This document shows, one piece after another, positions 23,906 through 33,830 of a stretch of DNA of 64,000 nt. The stretch is from Stenopsyche tienmushanensis. Lineage: Eukaryota; Arthropoda; Insecta; Trichoptera; Stenopsychidae. The translations under genes and the position numbers were made by a program. Below the pieces are notes generated by a model. It saw nothing but the letters and a program-made list of their open reading frames with translations. It had not been told where the DNA came from and did no database searches. How positions within the stretch are numbered: the first letter of the stretch is position 1; the number at the start of each line of letters is the position of its first letter. The stretch is from the NCBI GenBank assembly GCA_008973525.1, contig WACJ01000530.1:372001-436000 (forward strand). Reading direction: 5' to 3'.

Positions 23906-24083
23906 CAGTCAACCCTCCTATAGCGTCCACTTCATTTGCGGCGTATTTTACGCAAGAAATAGATAAAATATGTAAGATCGCAACGCTTGAACTTAAAAAC
24001 GCACAAAATTTGTTTGAATATCTAATTTTTTATAGCGTTTATACAGCGTAGTACCTATCTCGACGTTATAGAAGGGTTGACTG
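23906..24083. mobile_element. 178-bp MITE with TA target duplication
   Basis: The element starts 'cagtcaaccctcctatag' and ends with the inverted form 'tatagaagggttgactg'. The terminal inverted repeats are about 24 bp long with two mismatches. TA flanks both sides (23904-23905 and 24084-24085), the target preference of Tc1/mariner transposases. It has no coding capacity. A fragment of the same terminus lies at about 49150-49178. Confidence 0.8.
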
Positions 24084-24261
24084 TATTTCATAAATCTGTA
24101 TTTTTTCTTGTCATCTCTGAACTTCGTGATATGTTATCGACTCATCACATCACTACCGTAAATTTGCACGAGATTCTGATGGATTTTCGCAGCGGTATTG
24201 ATTTATAAAGTCAAAAAACTAGTATTTAAAATGATGTTTTTTAAGATAGTCTGAATATGTG

Positions 24262-24485
24262 GAAAGTGTCGTTATTTTGCTTTCATGATCGTACAGATCA
24301 TATAAAATGCCACAAAAAACCCCATAAAAGAACGGAGCGTTTATAAGGTTTGTATGTCCAATCGGTCCGCTTTTCGGAACGCCGATATGACAAATGAGCG
24401 TCTCGCGATCGGATACCATATCTAAATATGTCTACAGAACGATTAAAAACTCTCATTATAAAATTAAGTTGTCCGAAGAACACAT
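24262..24485 (-). mobile_element. LINE ORF2 3'-end fragment
   Basis: The minus strand encodes ETLICHIGVPKSGPIGHTNL, with the expected HISGPKSGPI core slightly altered, followed by a hydrophobic tail. The limits match those of the 6.7- and 11.7-kb copies ('gatcgtacagatcat' to 'tccgaagaacac'). Confidence 0.65.
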
Positions 24486-24505
24486 AGTATATCTAGTCTT
24501 CTAAT

Positions 24506-24782
24506 ATTTTCTAATATATAAAATGAATTGGATTTTGTTCGTATGTAATGCGCTACCATACCGTTCATCGGATTGCAATTTAACTTCATCCATTTATTGC
24601 TAAGAATTTCGCGAGTAATATAAGCATAGTCTTATATATAAAAATCAATGTTTGTTTGTCCGCATTTAATGCGCTGCCATACCGTTTATTCGATTGCGAT
24701 AATACTTTGCCAATTTATTGTTTGTACTTTCTCGAATAATATAGATATAGTACAATTAATTTGGAATAGATCTTATATTGCA
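24506..24782 (+). mobile_element. Helitron-like element, two-unit copy
   Basis: Unit A ('aatgaattggattttgttcg') is followed by unit B ('aaaatcaatgtttgtttg'), ending at 'tagatcttata'. It lies about 370 bp upstream of the splice acceptor of the GRXCR-like exon. Confidence 0.65.
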
Positions 24783-25123
24783 CAGACAACTGACAACTTC
24801 AATTCGAGAGAATTTGCGTTTTGATTTAATAAATTGTGCTGATCAATCGAGCAGTTCAAACAGGTAGGTTGCCAAGAATTCAGCATGACCTCTCGATGTT
24901 GATCACCCACACACAATGGAAATATTAGCACTTGACACCGATATTAATGGGTCGTTTTCGATAAATTTCGAACTTGACGGTCGTAATGATCGGGCAGTAT
25001 TTAATGAATGCCTTTTAACAATGCTTGGAATATAAGAGCAGCCGACTTTCGTTAACCTGATCCACTTTGTGTGGACGAAAATAATTATTATGAAAGTGTT
25101 AAGGCTCGCGATTTAAATGATTG
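24783..25123 (+). other. putative intron end upstream of the coding exon
   Basis: This is non-repetitive AT-rich sequence leading into the polypyrimidine tract. No exon or gene signal was recognised within it. Confidence 0.4.
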
Positions 25124-25155
25124 TTTCTTATAATTGTGTTTTTGTTTTGTTGCAG
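25124..25155 (+). promoter_or_regulatory. splice acceptor of the GRXCR-like exon
   Basis: A T-rich tract with 'gtgtttttgttttgttgcag' immediately precedes the exon, giving a canonical AG after a pyrimidine run. There are in-frame stops upstream of the coding region, so the upstream exon or exons would be 5'UTR. Confidence 0.7.
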
Positions 25156-25335
25156 GCTCTGGATGAATTTGGATCTGGATGTTGATGGAAGATTCTTGCA
25201 ATTCTCGACTGTGTTGTGCTCGATGGGAACTTTGAATATAAATACTGATGGTTGATCGTCGTCGTCATCATCATCGGGGATTGTTTTGTATGATGCGCGT
25301 TGTTGTTGCGAATAAATTCATTTTGGATTGATTGG
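25156..25335 (+). other. 5'UTR part of the exon, with two upstream ORFs
   Basis: Two short ORFs precede the main start: 25163-25255 (30 codons) and 25290-25331 (13 codons, starting ATGATG). Neither is in frame with the main ORF. The second ends just 4 bp before the first in-frame ATG, an arrangement that often lowers initiation at the main start. Whether it does so here is inference. Confidence 0.5.
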
Positions 25336-27108
25336 ATGGCTCTGTTCGTCCAAAATAGTGTTCTCCCACTGTCGGATATCAAAGAGTTCGCAATTAAGCC
25401 CCCTCTCGTCGAAGAAATGGATTCCAACGATGATTATCGCATATCGTCTGCGCCAGCAGATACAGGCAGCCCTGATTGCCGCCAGTCGGTAGCGGTAACT
25501 GGTTCTAAGTCGACTACCTTCACGTCTTCTTCTCACAGTGAGAGAAGCACGGGGTGCTCATCTCTCTCGTCGTCAACGGTATTCGTAGCGGCACCAGCTG
25601 GGGGTACTGCACCTCGTCACTACGAATCGGGACCGTTGTCAACAGTACAGCCTGCGCCGCGCCACGGTCACGTTGTCACCATTAGAATCAACCCGGAAAC
25701 CGCATCTGACAACCGCATCCTCAACGGCAACTCCTCACCCCCGAATAATGACACTCAATGTGACGTCAAGAAGCAGAACTCCAAAGTTTCCATAAACCAA
25801 ACGGACACTATAAACACAATAGGCAAATTCATCGTGAACATTTGTGAAAGCAGTGATCAGACGGACTCGAGTGACCCGATCAAGGAACAGTACCGAGCGA
25901 ACGGCTGCGTGAGGATCAGTGTCAATCCGGAAGCCAAGCGACAAGACATGGTCCAGAAACCTGAAACCATCCTCAAGACGAACGGCGAGATGGCCAGCCC
26001 CTACTTCTTCTGCAGCTCCTTCCCTTGCTCGCCCTCCAACACCCTCATGTCCAGCGGCCAGTGCTCCCCCAGCGACACCCTCGATTCCGGGACCTGCAGC
26101 GACTTGGACGGAACTCCGCCTCCTCTCCCCAAAAAGAAATCGTCCAAGACGAACGGAACGACGCACAAGCGAGTCAGCGTCACCGTGATCGGAGCAACCG
26201 CCCACAACAGGGCACCCAGCGTCACTAGCAGCGGTGCGGAGGTGGATTCGGAAGATAGCGAGAGCAATATCTCATGCGATTCCTTAAACAGCAGCGATCT
26301 CAGTTCGGCCAGTCTCCACGAGGACACCGCCGCGATCGCGTTCAAAGCCGGCGACAAAGATAAGCTCCAAAGCGACGTCGCGATACCGGCCGCCCCAAAA
26401 ATGCCGACCCTCACGAACGGAAACGGCAACTCGTCCGGATTCCTTCCGCAAGGACTCCTCAGAGACATACGAGACAGATCCGCCAAACTGAACGCGATCC
26501 AGACCGAAGAAACCAAGACTTCATGGGCGGAACTGGACAAACAAACAGAAGCGCCCGTCGCTCAGATCGAACCGCCCATCAAAATCGAAGAAAGCCTCAC
26601 ATCATTCAAGCTGGTCTCGCAGGTCAACGGCGAAGCCAAGAAGAGCAAAATAACCGACATACTATCCACGCAACCCATCATAATCGACACGACCCCTTCA
26701 TACACCAAAATTTTACCAATAGTCAACGAGAGCACCTACGAAGACCGAAAGATCCAGCAAGAAAAACAAAAGCAAGAGAAGCACTTCAGCTACAACTTCC
26801 TATACGACACGGACAAATACTACAACTTCCATCTGAACGAGAACGTCTTCGAGGACGACACGAGCGAAGCCGACAAGAAGAAGAAGAAGAAGAGTGTCCT
26901 ATCTGTGAACGGTGCCGTGTTCAATGGTTCAAGTGACAGTGAGTTCTTCGACGAGGACTCGTCGGAGTACTTCGCCGGCTTCAAGGACTACAAGAACGAC
27001 GACGCCCCGTCCACCATCCGCAGCGCCAAGGGCACCATCAGGGGCGTCAAGAACAGGGTGCGCGCCGGCATCAAGACCTTCCTCCAGATGCAAGACACCA
27101 CCGCCAAG
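25336..27108 (+). CDS. GRXCR-like protein (glutaredoxin domain-containing cysteine-rich), N-terminal coding exon
   Basis: 591 codons lie in one exon, the only stretch here with clear coding composition (GC-rich third positions, no repeats). The ORF is closed upstream by TGA at 25291. The first in-frame ATG is 25336. ATG 25417 (residue 28, gaagaaATGg) has the better Kozak context and may be the real start. The N-terminus is Ser/Thr-rich and likely disordered. Residues 261-268 are PPPLPKKK, an SH3-ligand-like motif. Residues 514-519 are six lysines, and 536-546 an acidic EFFDEDSSEYF segment. The end, STIRSAKGTIRGVKNRVRAG then IKTFLQ (559-584), matches the block preceding the glutaredoxin fold in Drosophila CG31559/CG12206 and resembles vertebrate GRXCR1, needed for hair-bundle actin structure. 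The glutaredoxin and Cys-rich domains are absent and must lie in later exons. The exon ends in phase 0 at Lys591. The function in insects is not shown by this sequence. Confidence 0.85.
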
Positions 27109-27116
27109 GTGAGCTC
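27107..27116 (+). promoter_or_regulatory. splice donor after the GRXCR-like exon
   Basis: AAG|GTGAGC at 27106-27114 is a strong consensus donor, with the intron starting at 27109. Read-through would add only 15 codons (VSSPPSPLCHLRVHR) before TAG at 27154, and their composition looks intronic. Confidence 0.85.
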
Positions 27117-27519
27117 TCCGCCGAGTCCGTTATGCCATTTGCGCGTTCACCGTTAGACAGATTCACTAATTGCCGCCGGATTCTGCCCGAATCATCGGAT
27201 TGAATAATTTGATACGTCGAGAAATTCAAGCGAAAAAGCGCCTAACTTTCTATAGCATTTATTTTTTCTATAGCGTATTAAAATGGATTCTGAGCCATAA
27301 ATATACAATCAAAAGCGTGTGTAAAATATATAATCAAATTATCTGCATTAAATCCATGATAAGTAGATATTATCTATTGTTTTGGATCGATTCAGATTAT
27401 TAACCTTTTCAATGACGATCGATAATTTTACGACGTCCGATTGTTCATTAAATGCAATTAATTTCTGCGTCATAATGAAATATGATAAGGACGCAATTAA
27501 ACGTGCCATTCATGCGATC
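27117..27519 (+). other. start of the downstream intron, nothing recognised
   Basis: AT-rich sequence after the donor. No further exon encoding a glutaredoxin-like segment is visible here. Confidence 0.4.
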
Positions 27520-27800
27520 AAATATAGAAAAATGATTTGGGATTTGTTCGTTCGAAATGCGCTGCCATACCGTTCATCAAATTGCAATAAAATTTCGTCC
27601 ACTTATTGTTAAAGATTTCGCAAATAGCATAGGCATAGTCTAATATCTGAAAATCGATGTTTGTTTGTTCGTATTTAATGCGCTGCCATATCGTTCATCC
27701 AATTGCGATAAAACTTTGCCAACTTATTGTTTGCACTTTCTCAAATAATATAGATATAGTACAATTTACTTACAGTAGATCTTGTATATAAAAATCGATA
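27520..27800 (+). mobile_element. Helitron-like element, two-unit copy
   Basis: Units A and B are both recognisable ('cgttcgaaatgcgctgcc' and 'tatttaatgcgctgccatat'), ending 'cttacagtagatcttgtata' and 'taaaaatcgat'. The copy is diverged. Confidence 0.65.
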
Positions 27801-27879
27801 AAAACAACCATAAGAGGCCAAATATGGAATATAAATATGTAAGATGGCGAAATTCGTGTCACATTTCTAAAGCTCTGCG

Positions 27880-28040
27880 ATAATAAACTCCAAACATTTA
27901 GAATTAGAAACTTTAGTATGCTATTAAAACCATATTTTTCATTTAAATACACAGTCCCCTGTATCAATATATCAGAAAATGCTCAATATTTCCCAAAGCA
28001 ATGGATATATTTTTGTTTTGACTGTGATTATGTATATTGC
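27880..28040 (+). repeat. CAGTCCCCTG leader repeat without the 305-bp core
   Basis: 'aaaaccatatttttcattta' and 'aatacacagtcccctgtatc' lead into 'atgctcaatatttcccaaag', matching the leader upstream of the 305-bp repeats at 22.6 and 31.4 kb. The GGTTGACA core itself is missing here. Confidence 0.5.
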
Positions 28041-28861
28041 CTTTGAATCTGGAGCAAATTCCTTCGGCTAAATTTGATGTGAAACTATCCAAATGAGCAT
28101 TTCTTAAATTTTAATTCTAAAAATGCAATTATGTACGCGAATTAATGAGGAATTAGTTTCATCCAAGCGAGCTTCTCGATTGCATACCGAGATTGAGAAA
28201 ACCGGAATCTCCTCCATAACGATTTTATTGTATTTGCACAAGCGTTTAATTCTCGATTGTTTGGGCAATTCCATAACAAGGTGTATGCAATTCGCATCCA
28301 AATTTACACAAATGCAATTCCTGCTTTTACCCAAAGATTGGTACCGGTTTTACATCAACAATTAGACTGAATCAAATATTCGACGATTATCTAATCGTTG
28401 TTTTAAGAAACAGAAATCGCTCAAATCACACGATACGCGTTTAATTAAACGACGCATTATATCATATGTTACGCGTTTTTGGATTCGCAACAGTCTACTT
28501 GTTTCGTTGATTGTGTTACGGTTTGTGCGGATTTGTGTGTGGAAGGCGTCGATATTTTCAAGACTCGAGGAATATTCTGAAGGAAGATCGTGTGAAGCGG
28601 GCTTTTTTCTGCCTTATGTGGAACGAATTGTGTGGTTCTTTTTTGGTCTGGTGCTAAAAATGCAATCTGAATTTTACATCGGTGCCGAATAACGTTGCAC
28701 GAATTGAAAATAGTTTTTTGTCGAAGATCTTGGAAAGCATATGGCATGCAAGCCGGACCGAGCGATGAGAAGTAACATTAGCTGGTATTATGTATTCGTG
28801 GCCAGTCTTCGTTACCAATTTATGCTAAAAACAAGAGTAATATATTCTGAATGCGTAGTGG
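28041..28861. other. non-coding stretch, unassigned frames
   Basis: Opposing frames at 28104-28365 and 28469-28747 overlap each other on both strands. None shows a domain. Confidence 0.35.
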
Positions 28862-29025
28862 TTAACCCATATTATGTTTCGGATTTTTACCGAAATTTTA
28901 TGTAGGACTTGAGGCGATTTATGCATGTATTTTCCTTATATTTACGGTATATTCCAAATCAAGCTTGCGTTGAAATGACGTGGTTTATTACCATAGGTCG
29001 CGTGTAGCGCGGGTTGAAGGGTTAA
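28862..29025. mobile_element. TTAA-flanked piggyBac-like MITE candidate
   Basis: It begins TTAACCCAT and ends AGGGTTAA, i.e. TTAA at both ends with CCC/GGG tips as in piggyBac-superfamily elements. Only the terminal 7-8 bp are inverted, so support is modest. The interior of about 150 bp is non-coding. Confidence 0.4.
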
Positions 29026-29296
29026 GATCCAATAACATGCATACGCGAGCACAAACAATGATTATGCTAATCCAAAAACCTTCTTAAATACACGCTCAAT
29101 ATCTCACCAAAGTTTTATTGCAATCAGATGAACGGTATAGGAATATATACAACACAAACATACACACAAATATTTTTATATACATATACATTTATTAAAT
29201 AAACTTCAAACGATCCTATAAATCATGATTATTCATTGAAAAATATAATATTTCAATTATTTATTGACGCATTTGAGCACAAAGCATTTTTATAAA
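29023..29296 (-). repeat. long near-identical repeat, copy 1
   Basis: About 273 bp starting 'taagatccaataacatgcat' align almost base for base with 63729-64000. The middle contains the Helitron-like core in minus orientation ('attgcaatcagatgaacggt' and 'acaaacatacac'), so this is a distinct sub-family of that group. It is the most similar repeat pair I found. Confidence 0.75.
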
Positions 29297-29298
29297 TA

Positions 29299-29440
29299 TT
29301 AGGTGGACCCAAAAATATTCGAAATTTTAGTGAAAATGATATTTTAACGTCTTTCTCGATTCATCCCATACTAATATCATTTTAATAGTGAGTGTTTTAC
29401 TGTATTTTGTGGATATTCGAATACTTTCGGGTCGCCCTAA
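29299..29440. mobile_element. 142-bp MITE with ~24-bp terminal inverted repeats
   Basis: The start 'ttaggtggacccaaaaatat' and the reverse complement of the end, 'ttagggcgacccgaaagtat', match with a few differences and both continue 'tcga'. It is short and non-coding. Solo termini of the same family occur near 16862 and 48431. The Helitron-like copy that follows begins TC directly at 29441. Confidence 0.75.
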
Positions 29441-29706
29441 TCTAATATATATAATAAATATGAATTGGGTTTTGTTCGTTCGAAATGCGCTGCCATACCG
29501 TTAATCAGATTGCGTTAAAACTTCGTCCACTTATTGTTAAGGATTCCGCGAGTAACATAAGCATAGTCTAATATATAAAAAATAATTTTTGTATGTCTGT
29601 ATTTAATGCGCTGCCATACCGTTCATTCGATTGTGATAATACTTTGTCGACTTATTGTTTGCATTTTTTCAAATAATATAGGTATAGTACAATCAACTTT
29701 GATCTT
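29441..29706 (+). mobile_element. Helitron-like element starting with TC at a MITE edge
   Basis: It starts TCTAATATATATAATAAATA, the 5' terminus typical of this family, preceded by A as expected for A^T insertion. Units A and B follow in order and the match ends at 'caatcaactttgatc'. The 3' end is lost. Confidence 0.65.
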
Positions 29707-29766
29707 TTGAGACACTCACTATAATGGCCCGCGGGTTATAAATTCTTAAATAAAAATGTATATCTT

Positions 29767-30071
29767 GGTTGACACGATTTAATACACTTTTAATCATCTG
29801 AAATTAAAATTAAAAACAGGTTCTTAATTAGTACAAATGTCGCTATAGTCCCTACCTCAAAAAGTAAAAAAATATATATTTTCACAAAAAGGGTGATTGT
29901 TTAAAAATAATATATTTTTGACCTTATTTTTTCAGTTTTAATTTTTTTTTAAATAGTTATAAATAAAATTTTGATATAAATCTGGTAGGAACGATGTATG
30001 ATTTTATAAAGATAGTTTATTCTAAATTTGAATTAAATCGCTTTAATAAAACTTGAGATATTATGTTAACC
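29767..30071 (-). repeat. ~305-bp GGTTGACA repeat, full length
   Basis: Bounded by GGTTGACACGAT at the left and 'atgttaacc' at the right. The interior shows the 'ctatagtccctacctca' and 'ctggtaggaacgat' blocks in reverse. The outer 'gtgtagaaaaaagtagttac' is shared with the other copies. Confidence 0.65.
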
Positions 30072-30167
30072 GTGTAGAAAAAAGTAGTTACCCCTTTAAA
30101 AAAGCACAAATGAATGACATCGACTTATTTGACGTGGGGAGGATTTATAATTTAGCCTCTAAGGGAG

Positions 30168-30300
30168 CTTCCATGATCGTACAGATCACCGAGAAAATTC
30201 CGCAAAAAGCCCTAAAAGAGGACGCAGTGGCCATAAGGTCTGTGTGTTCAATCGGTCCGCTTTTCGGACCACTGATATGACGAATAAGCGCTTCGCCAGG
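30168..30300 (-). mobile_element. LINE ORF2 3'-end fragment
   Basis: Contains 'ccatgatcgtacagatc', 'ccctaaaagaggacgcagtg' and 'caatcggtccgcttttcgg'. It is truncated shortly after 'gacgaataagcgc'. Confidence 0.6.
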
Positions 30301-31317
30301 ATAAATCGGTAATCGAGTTGCTAATTACGGAAATGATGACTCGAATACTATTTATGCTGAAAGAAAATACGACATCCTCGCAAACGGATCCGCAATCGAG
30401 AAATTGCACACCGCGGATAATTCAATATTTTTTTGTGCCAATTAACACCACGAGGCATGTCAGTGAAGGTGTTTTTTTCCCATCATTGTATGCGGATCTT
30501 ATTATCAAATGCTGATTTAATTAAACGGTTAGCTTTTCTATTTCGCGGTTACTTCCGCGATTCTCGGATTGTGATAAGAACTGAGCTCATCGCGCTTCTT
30601 TCTTTCAAAACGCGGATGAAGAATACATTCCGAATTAATTAATAATGTATTCCGAACAATCCATTCTTACATCTGTGTAACCTCACATTGTAAATAAAAC
30701 AATTATGAGCGATGTGTAAATATCTAGTACGAGGCCGCCAACTCACCTTAGAAGCCCACTCAACTATTACAGCATCGAAATAATATGATTTTTCATCGAG
30801 TTCCTTATGCTCTATGATCGATTTTCGATTGATAAACTTGAAAAAAATTATAATATAATAATTCCATTCAAGAAAATTCGACTTGATGCAATGTCATCCA
30901 ATCATCATCAATTTCGCTCATTCAAAGCGCGAATTCTCAAAGATCGCATGATTCGCCCAAACGGAAGCAAGGAAGTACATCTCCATCGGCATCGTGATAT
31001 CCGGCACGTCATTATATTTTGACTGCACCTTTGCCGGAATACCGAATGTCTAAATAATACGCGCCGTGTATTACAAACAGTTATATAAATTCGAACGTGA
31101 TTCGAATGCCCGATTGTATACGGATATCGGTCGTATCGATTTTAGGTAAATTACACGGAATTGTGGCAATGTCTGTCGTAAAACTTCCGCATTCTGAAAA
31201 TCTTAATTAAGCAGAATTGTGTAAAAATATGAAATCCAAGCCCGGATAATCGATCATAGAGAACAATTAAATATTTTGTTGAAATGCGTGAATTTAAAAA
31301 ATACTTCAATTTGCTAA
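30301..31317. other. non-coding stretch, nothing recognised
   Basis: Short frames only. No conserved motif or matched repeat is present. Confidence 0.35.
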
Positions 31318-31790
31318 TAAAACCGTATTTTTCATATAAATGCACAGTCCCCTGACGCAAACAACAGTCCCCTGCGTCGATTTTTTTAATAAAAATATTC
31401 AATAATTCCTAAAGAAATGGAAATATTTTGGGTTAATCTGTGTATTTTTAAGGGGGTAAATACTTTTTTCAACACGGTTGACATGATATTTCAAATTGTA
31501 TTTAAGCAATTTACTTCAAATTTAAATTTTTAAAAAATATATAAAATTTTATATCGTTTCTACCAGATTTGTATTAAAAATTTAGTTTTAACTGTATTAA
31601 AAAATTAAACTTCTAAAAAAATAAATTCCAAAAATGACTTTTTTTTAAACAATCGCCATTTTATAAAAATAAAATTATTTTATTTTGTTTGAGGTAGGGA
31701 CTATAGCCACATTTTTGCTTATTTAAAACCTGTTTTTATTTTTAATTTTAAATGATTAAAAGTGTACTAAACCATGTCAACCAAGATACA
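31318..31790 (+). repeat. CAGTCCCCTG leader plus 305-bp GGTTGACA repeat
   Basis: The leader holds CAGTCCCCTG twice (about 31345 and 31367), then 'cctaaagaaatggaaatat'. The core runs 31476-31782, from 'ggttgacatgatatttcaaa' to 'accatgtcaacc'. The interior blocks are well preserved. Confidence 0.65.
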
Positions 31791-32215
31791 TGTTTATCGA
31801 TTTTTTTCTTACAAAAATGCATTGAGAAAGAAATGGAAATATTTTCGATTCATCTGTGTTTATTTAAGAGGATAACTACTTTTTTCAACACGGTTGACAT
31901 GATATCTCAAGTTGCATTTGAGCGATTTACTTCAAATTTAAATAAAACTTTGTTTATAAAATTTTATATCGTTCCTACCAGATTTGTGTCAAAATTTGAT
32001 TTTTAACTGTTTAAAAAAAATTAAAACTGTAAAAAATAAATTCCAAAACTGACTTTTTTTTAATCGATCGCCATTTTGTTAAAATACAATTGTTTTTATT
32101 TTTTGAGGTAGGAACTATAGCGACATTTTTATTTATTGAGAATAATTTCTTAAAAAAATATTTTAGATGACTAAAAGGGTTAAAATCGTGTCAACCAGGA
32201 CACGCCCAGTTTTTC
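31791..32215 (+). repeat. second, directly adjacent 305-bp GGTTGACA repeat
   Basis: The core runs 31892-32196, with 'ggttgacatgatatctcaag' at the start and 'aaatcgtgtcaacc' at the end. It lies head-to-tail with the previous copy, with a shortened leader ('attgagaaagaaatggaaat') between them. The tandem arrangement suggests unequal exchange or insertion into a like sequence. Confidence 0.65.
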
Positions 32216-33395
32216 ACCAAGCCTATAAATATTTAGATTTTGAATATTTATTTTTCAAATTCTTTTGTATATTTATAAAACTTTTTATAAAAAAAACACC
32301 CAAAATTTGTGTTATTAAATTAAATTAAATTAAAATAATAACTAACATGGAATCGATCAAATTATTTAATTATTTGAACCATATTACATGATTGTTAATT
32401 AGACCTGCTCATTTTTTTAATAATATATGTTTATAGAACTTAAATATGTCTTAACAATTAGTGAACAGTCCTCCTGTCTATAAAACATCCCCTGATGGCA
32501 GTCCCCTGCGCCACAACATGCTTTTCTCTTATTTTAAATGATTTATTCATTTTCTTTCGTTATAATGAGACTGGTTCGATGATATAAAACTCAAAGTACT
32601 TAAAATTGCTTACAATTTGTGCGATTTATAAGTAGAATTTTATATAAATACACAGTACCCAGACATAAACAACAGTCCTCAGATTTTTTCAGAAAATTCT
32701 CAATATCCTGTGGTTTTTATGCGAGTCCAATCGAATCGATTCATCCGACAGGTTTTGTCTTAGCGGCGAAATCGGGTAATCCCTCATTACATCCAGTCAA
32801 CAGCTCGTCATAGGGGTCGATGATTTTTAACGTACACCTTTGATTAATCATTTTCAACTTTCGCAATGGCAGCGTATGCCGACGAGCTTTTAAATACAGG
32901 TTTAACAACATCGAAACCCGTCTTTCATCGCGGTGCATTTGCAGTGTCCCAGAAACGTCGCAAAAAAGCAGGAATTAGGATTTTAGGTGAATTAACAGTA
33001 TACATCCAATAGTTGCATGGGGAATGTCGCACGAAACCCACTCGTTCTATACCTGAACATTAGAAAGTTGTGCACTCCTAATGAGTTTTTTGTGCAACGC
33101 TTGGGGTACGCGTGACTTCCTGAAGTACGCAAAAAATACGCATTCACTGCAAAATACGATTTTAATGAGATCCATTGAATTTGATCGACCACAAGACTGC
33201 AATTTTTGAGGCTACTAATCGATCTGAAGTCTAGTGTTCTCATCTTGCGTGGTTGGAAGTTGTGCATAGACGGGTGGATAGGAAGTTAGCAAAGTCTTGC
33301 TGCAAATCGGTGCAAGCAGGTCAGCAATGTAAGGCAACGACTCGAGACAAGTTCGAATTGTGACGTACATGGTCAGAGTACTACTTCCCCTCGTG
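32216..33395. other. non-coding stretch with CAGTCC-type remnants
   Basis: 'acagtcctcctg', 'gcagtcccctgcgcc' (about 32465-32512) and 'acagtacccagacataaaca' (about 32650) are degenerate leader pieces of the 305-bp family. The remaining frames up to 33395 are unassigned. Confidence 0.4.
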
Positions 33396-33639
33396 AAATA
33401 AAAAATGAATGACAAGACGTCAGTATCGTCATTTCCGTTTGAGGAATGCTTGCAAGGACGTGTCTTCGACGGCTGAAGAGTTCAAAGAAATACACAGTGT
33501 GACACAGCAGCTGAATTTTAAGCAGGAGTGCCAAAAGGATCGAACAAAAGCCTCGAAGAAAGTCTTCATAGACGATGACGAGTGGCGTACAACAATTGAG
33601 CACCTCAAAATAATGTCAAATAATATGTATTGTGTGTAG
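33396..33639 (+). pseudogene. possible Tc1-like transposase fragment
   Basis: The frame reads TRRQYRHFRLRNACKDVSST followed by AEEF. This resembles the second helix-turn-helix of Tc1-type transposases (TTxRQDRxLRLLALRNRxxTAxEL). No catalytic DDE part is present downstream. The similarity is short, so it is tentative. Confidence 0.3.
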
Positions 33640-33830
33640 TTTATCCCTTTGATGAGTGTGCACTCACATGTTGTGTTCAGATTCAAATCTAAAGATGATG
33701 AATAGTGTAAAAATATCATTTGAGAATTAAAATTGAATTCAAATCCTTATTATAGAATACAATCTATCAGCAAATTTTAAGCTAGAAGCTACCTTATTTT
33801 TTTTTTAAATAAAATAATAACACAAAAAGC

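Noticed and set aside
25300..25335. Start of the GRXCR-like protein at 25300
   Set aside because: The codon there is TTG. The first in-frame ATG is at 25336, and a nuclear insect gene would not normally start at TTG.
25735..26540. Minus-strand frames of 156 and 179 codons inside the GRXCR-like exon
   Set aside because: They are shadows of the GC-rich + strand ORF. The + frame has the conserved family block and flanking splice signals, while the minus frames show no domain.
27109..27156. C-terminal extension VSSPPSPLCHLRVHR of the GRXCR-like ORF
   Set aside because: A strong GTGAGC donor starts at 27109 exactly after the conserved block and in phase 0, so these codons are most likely intronic.
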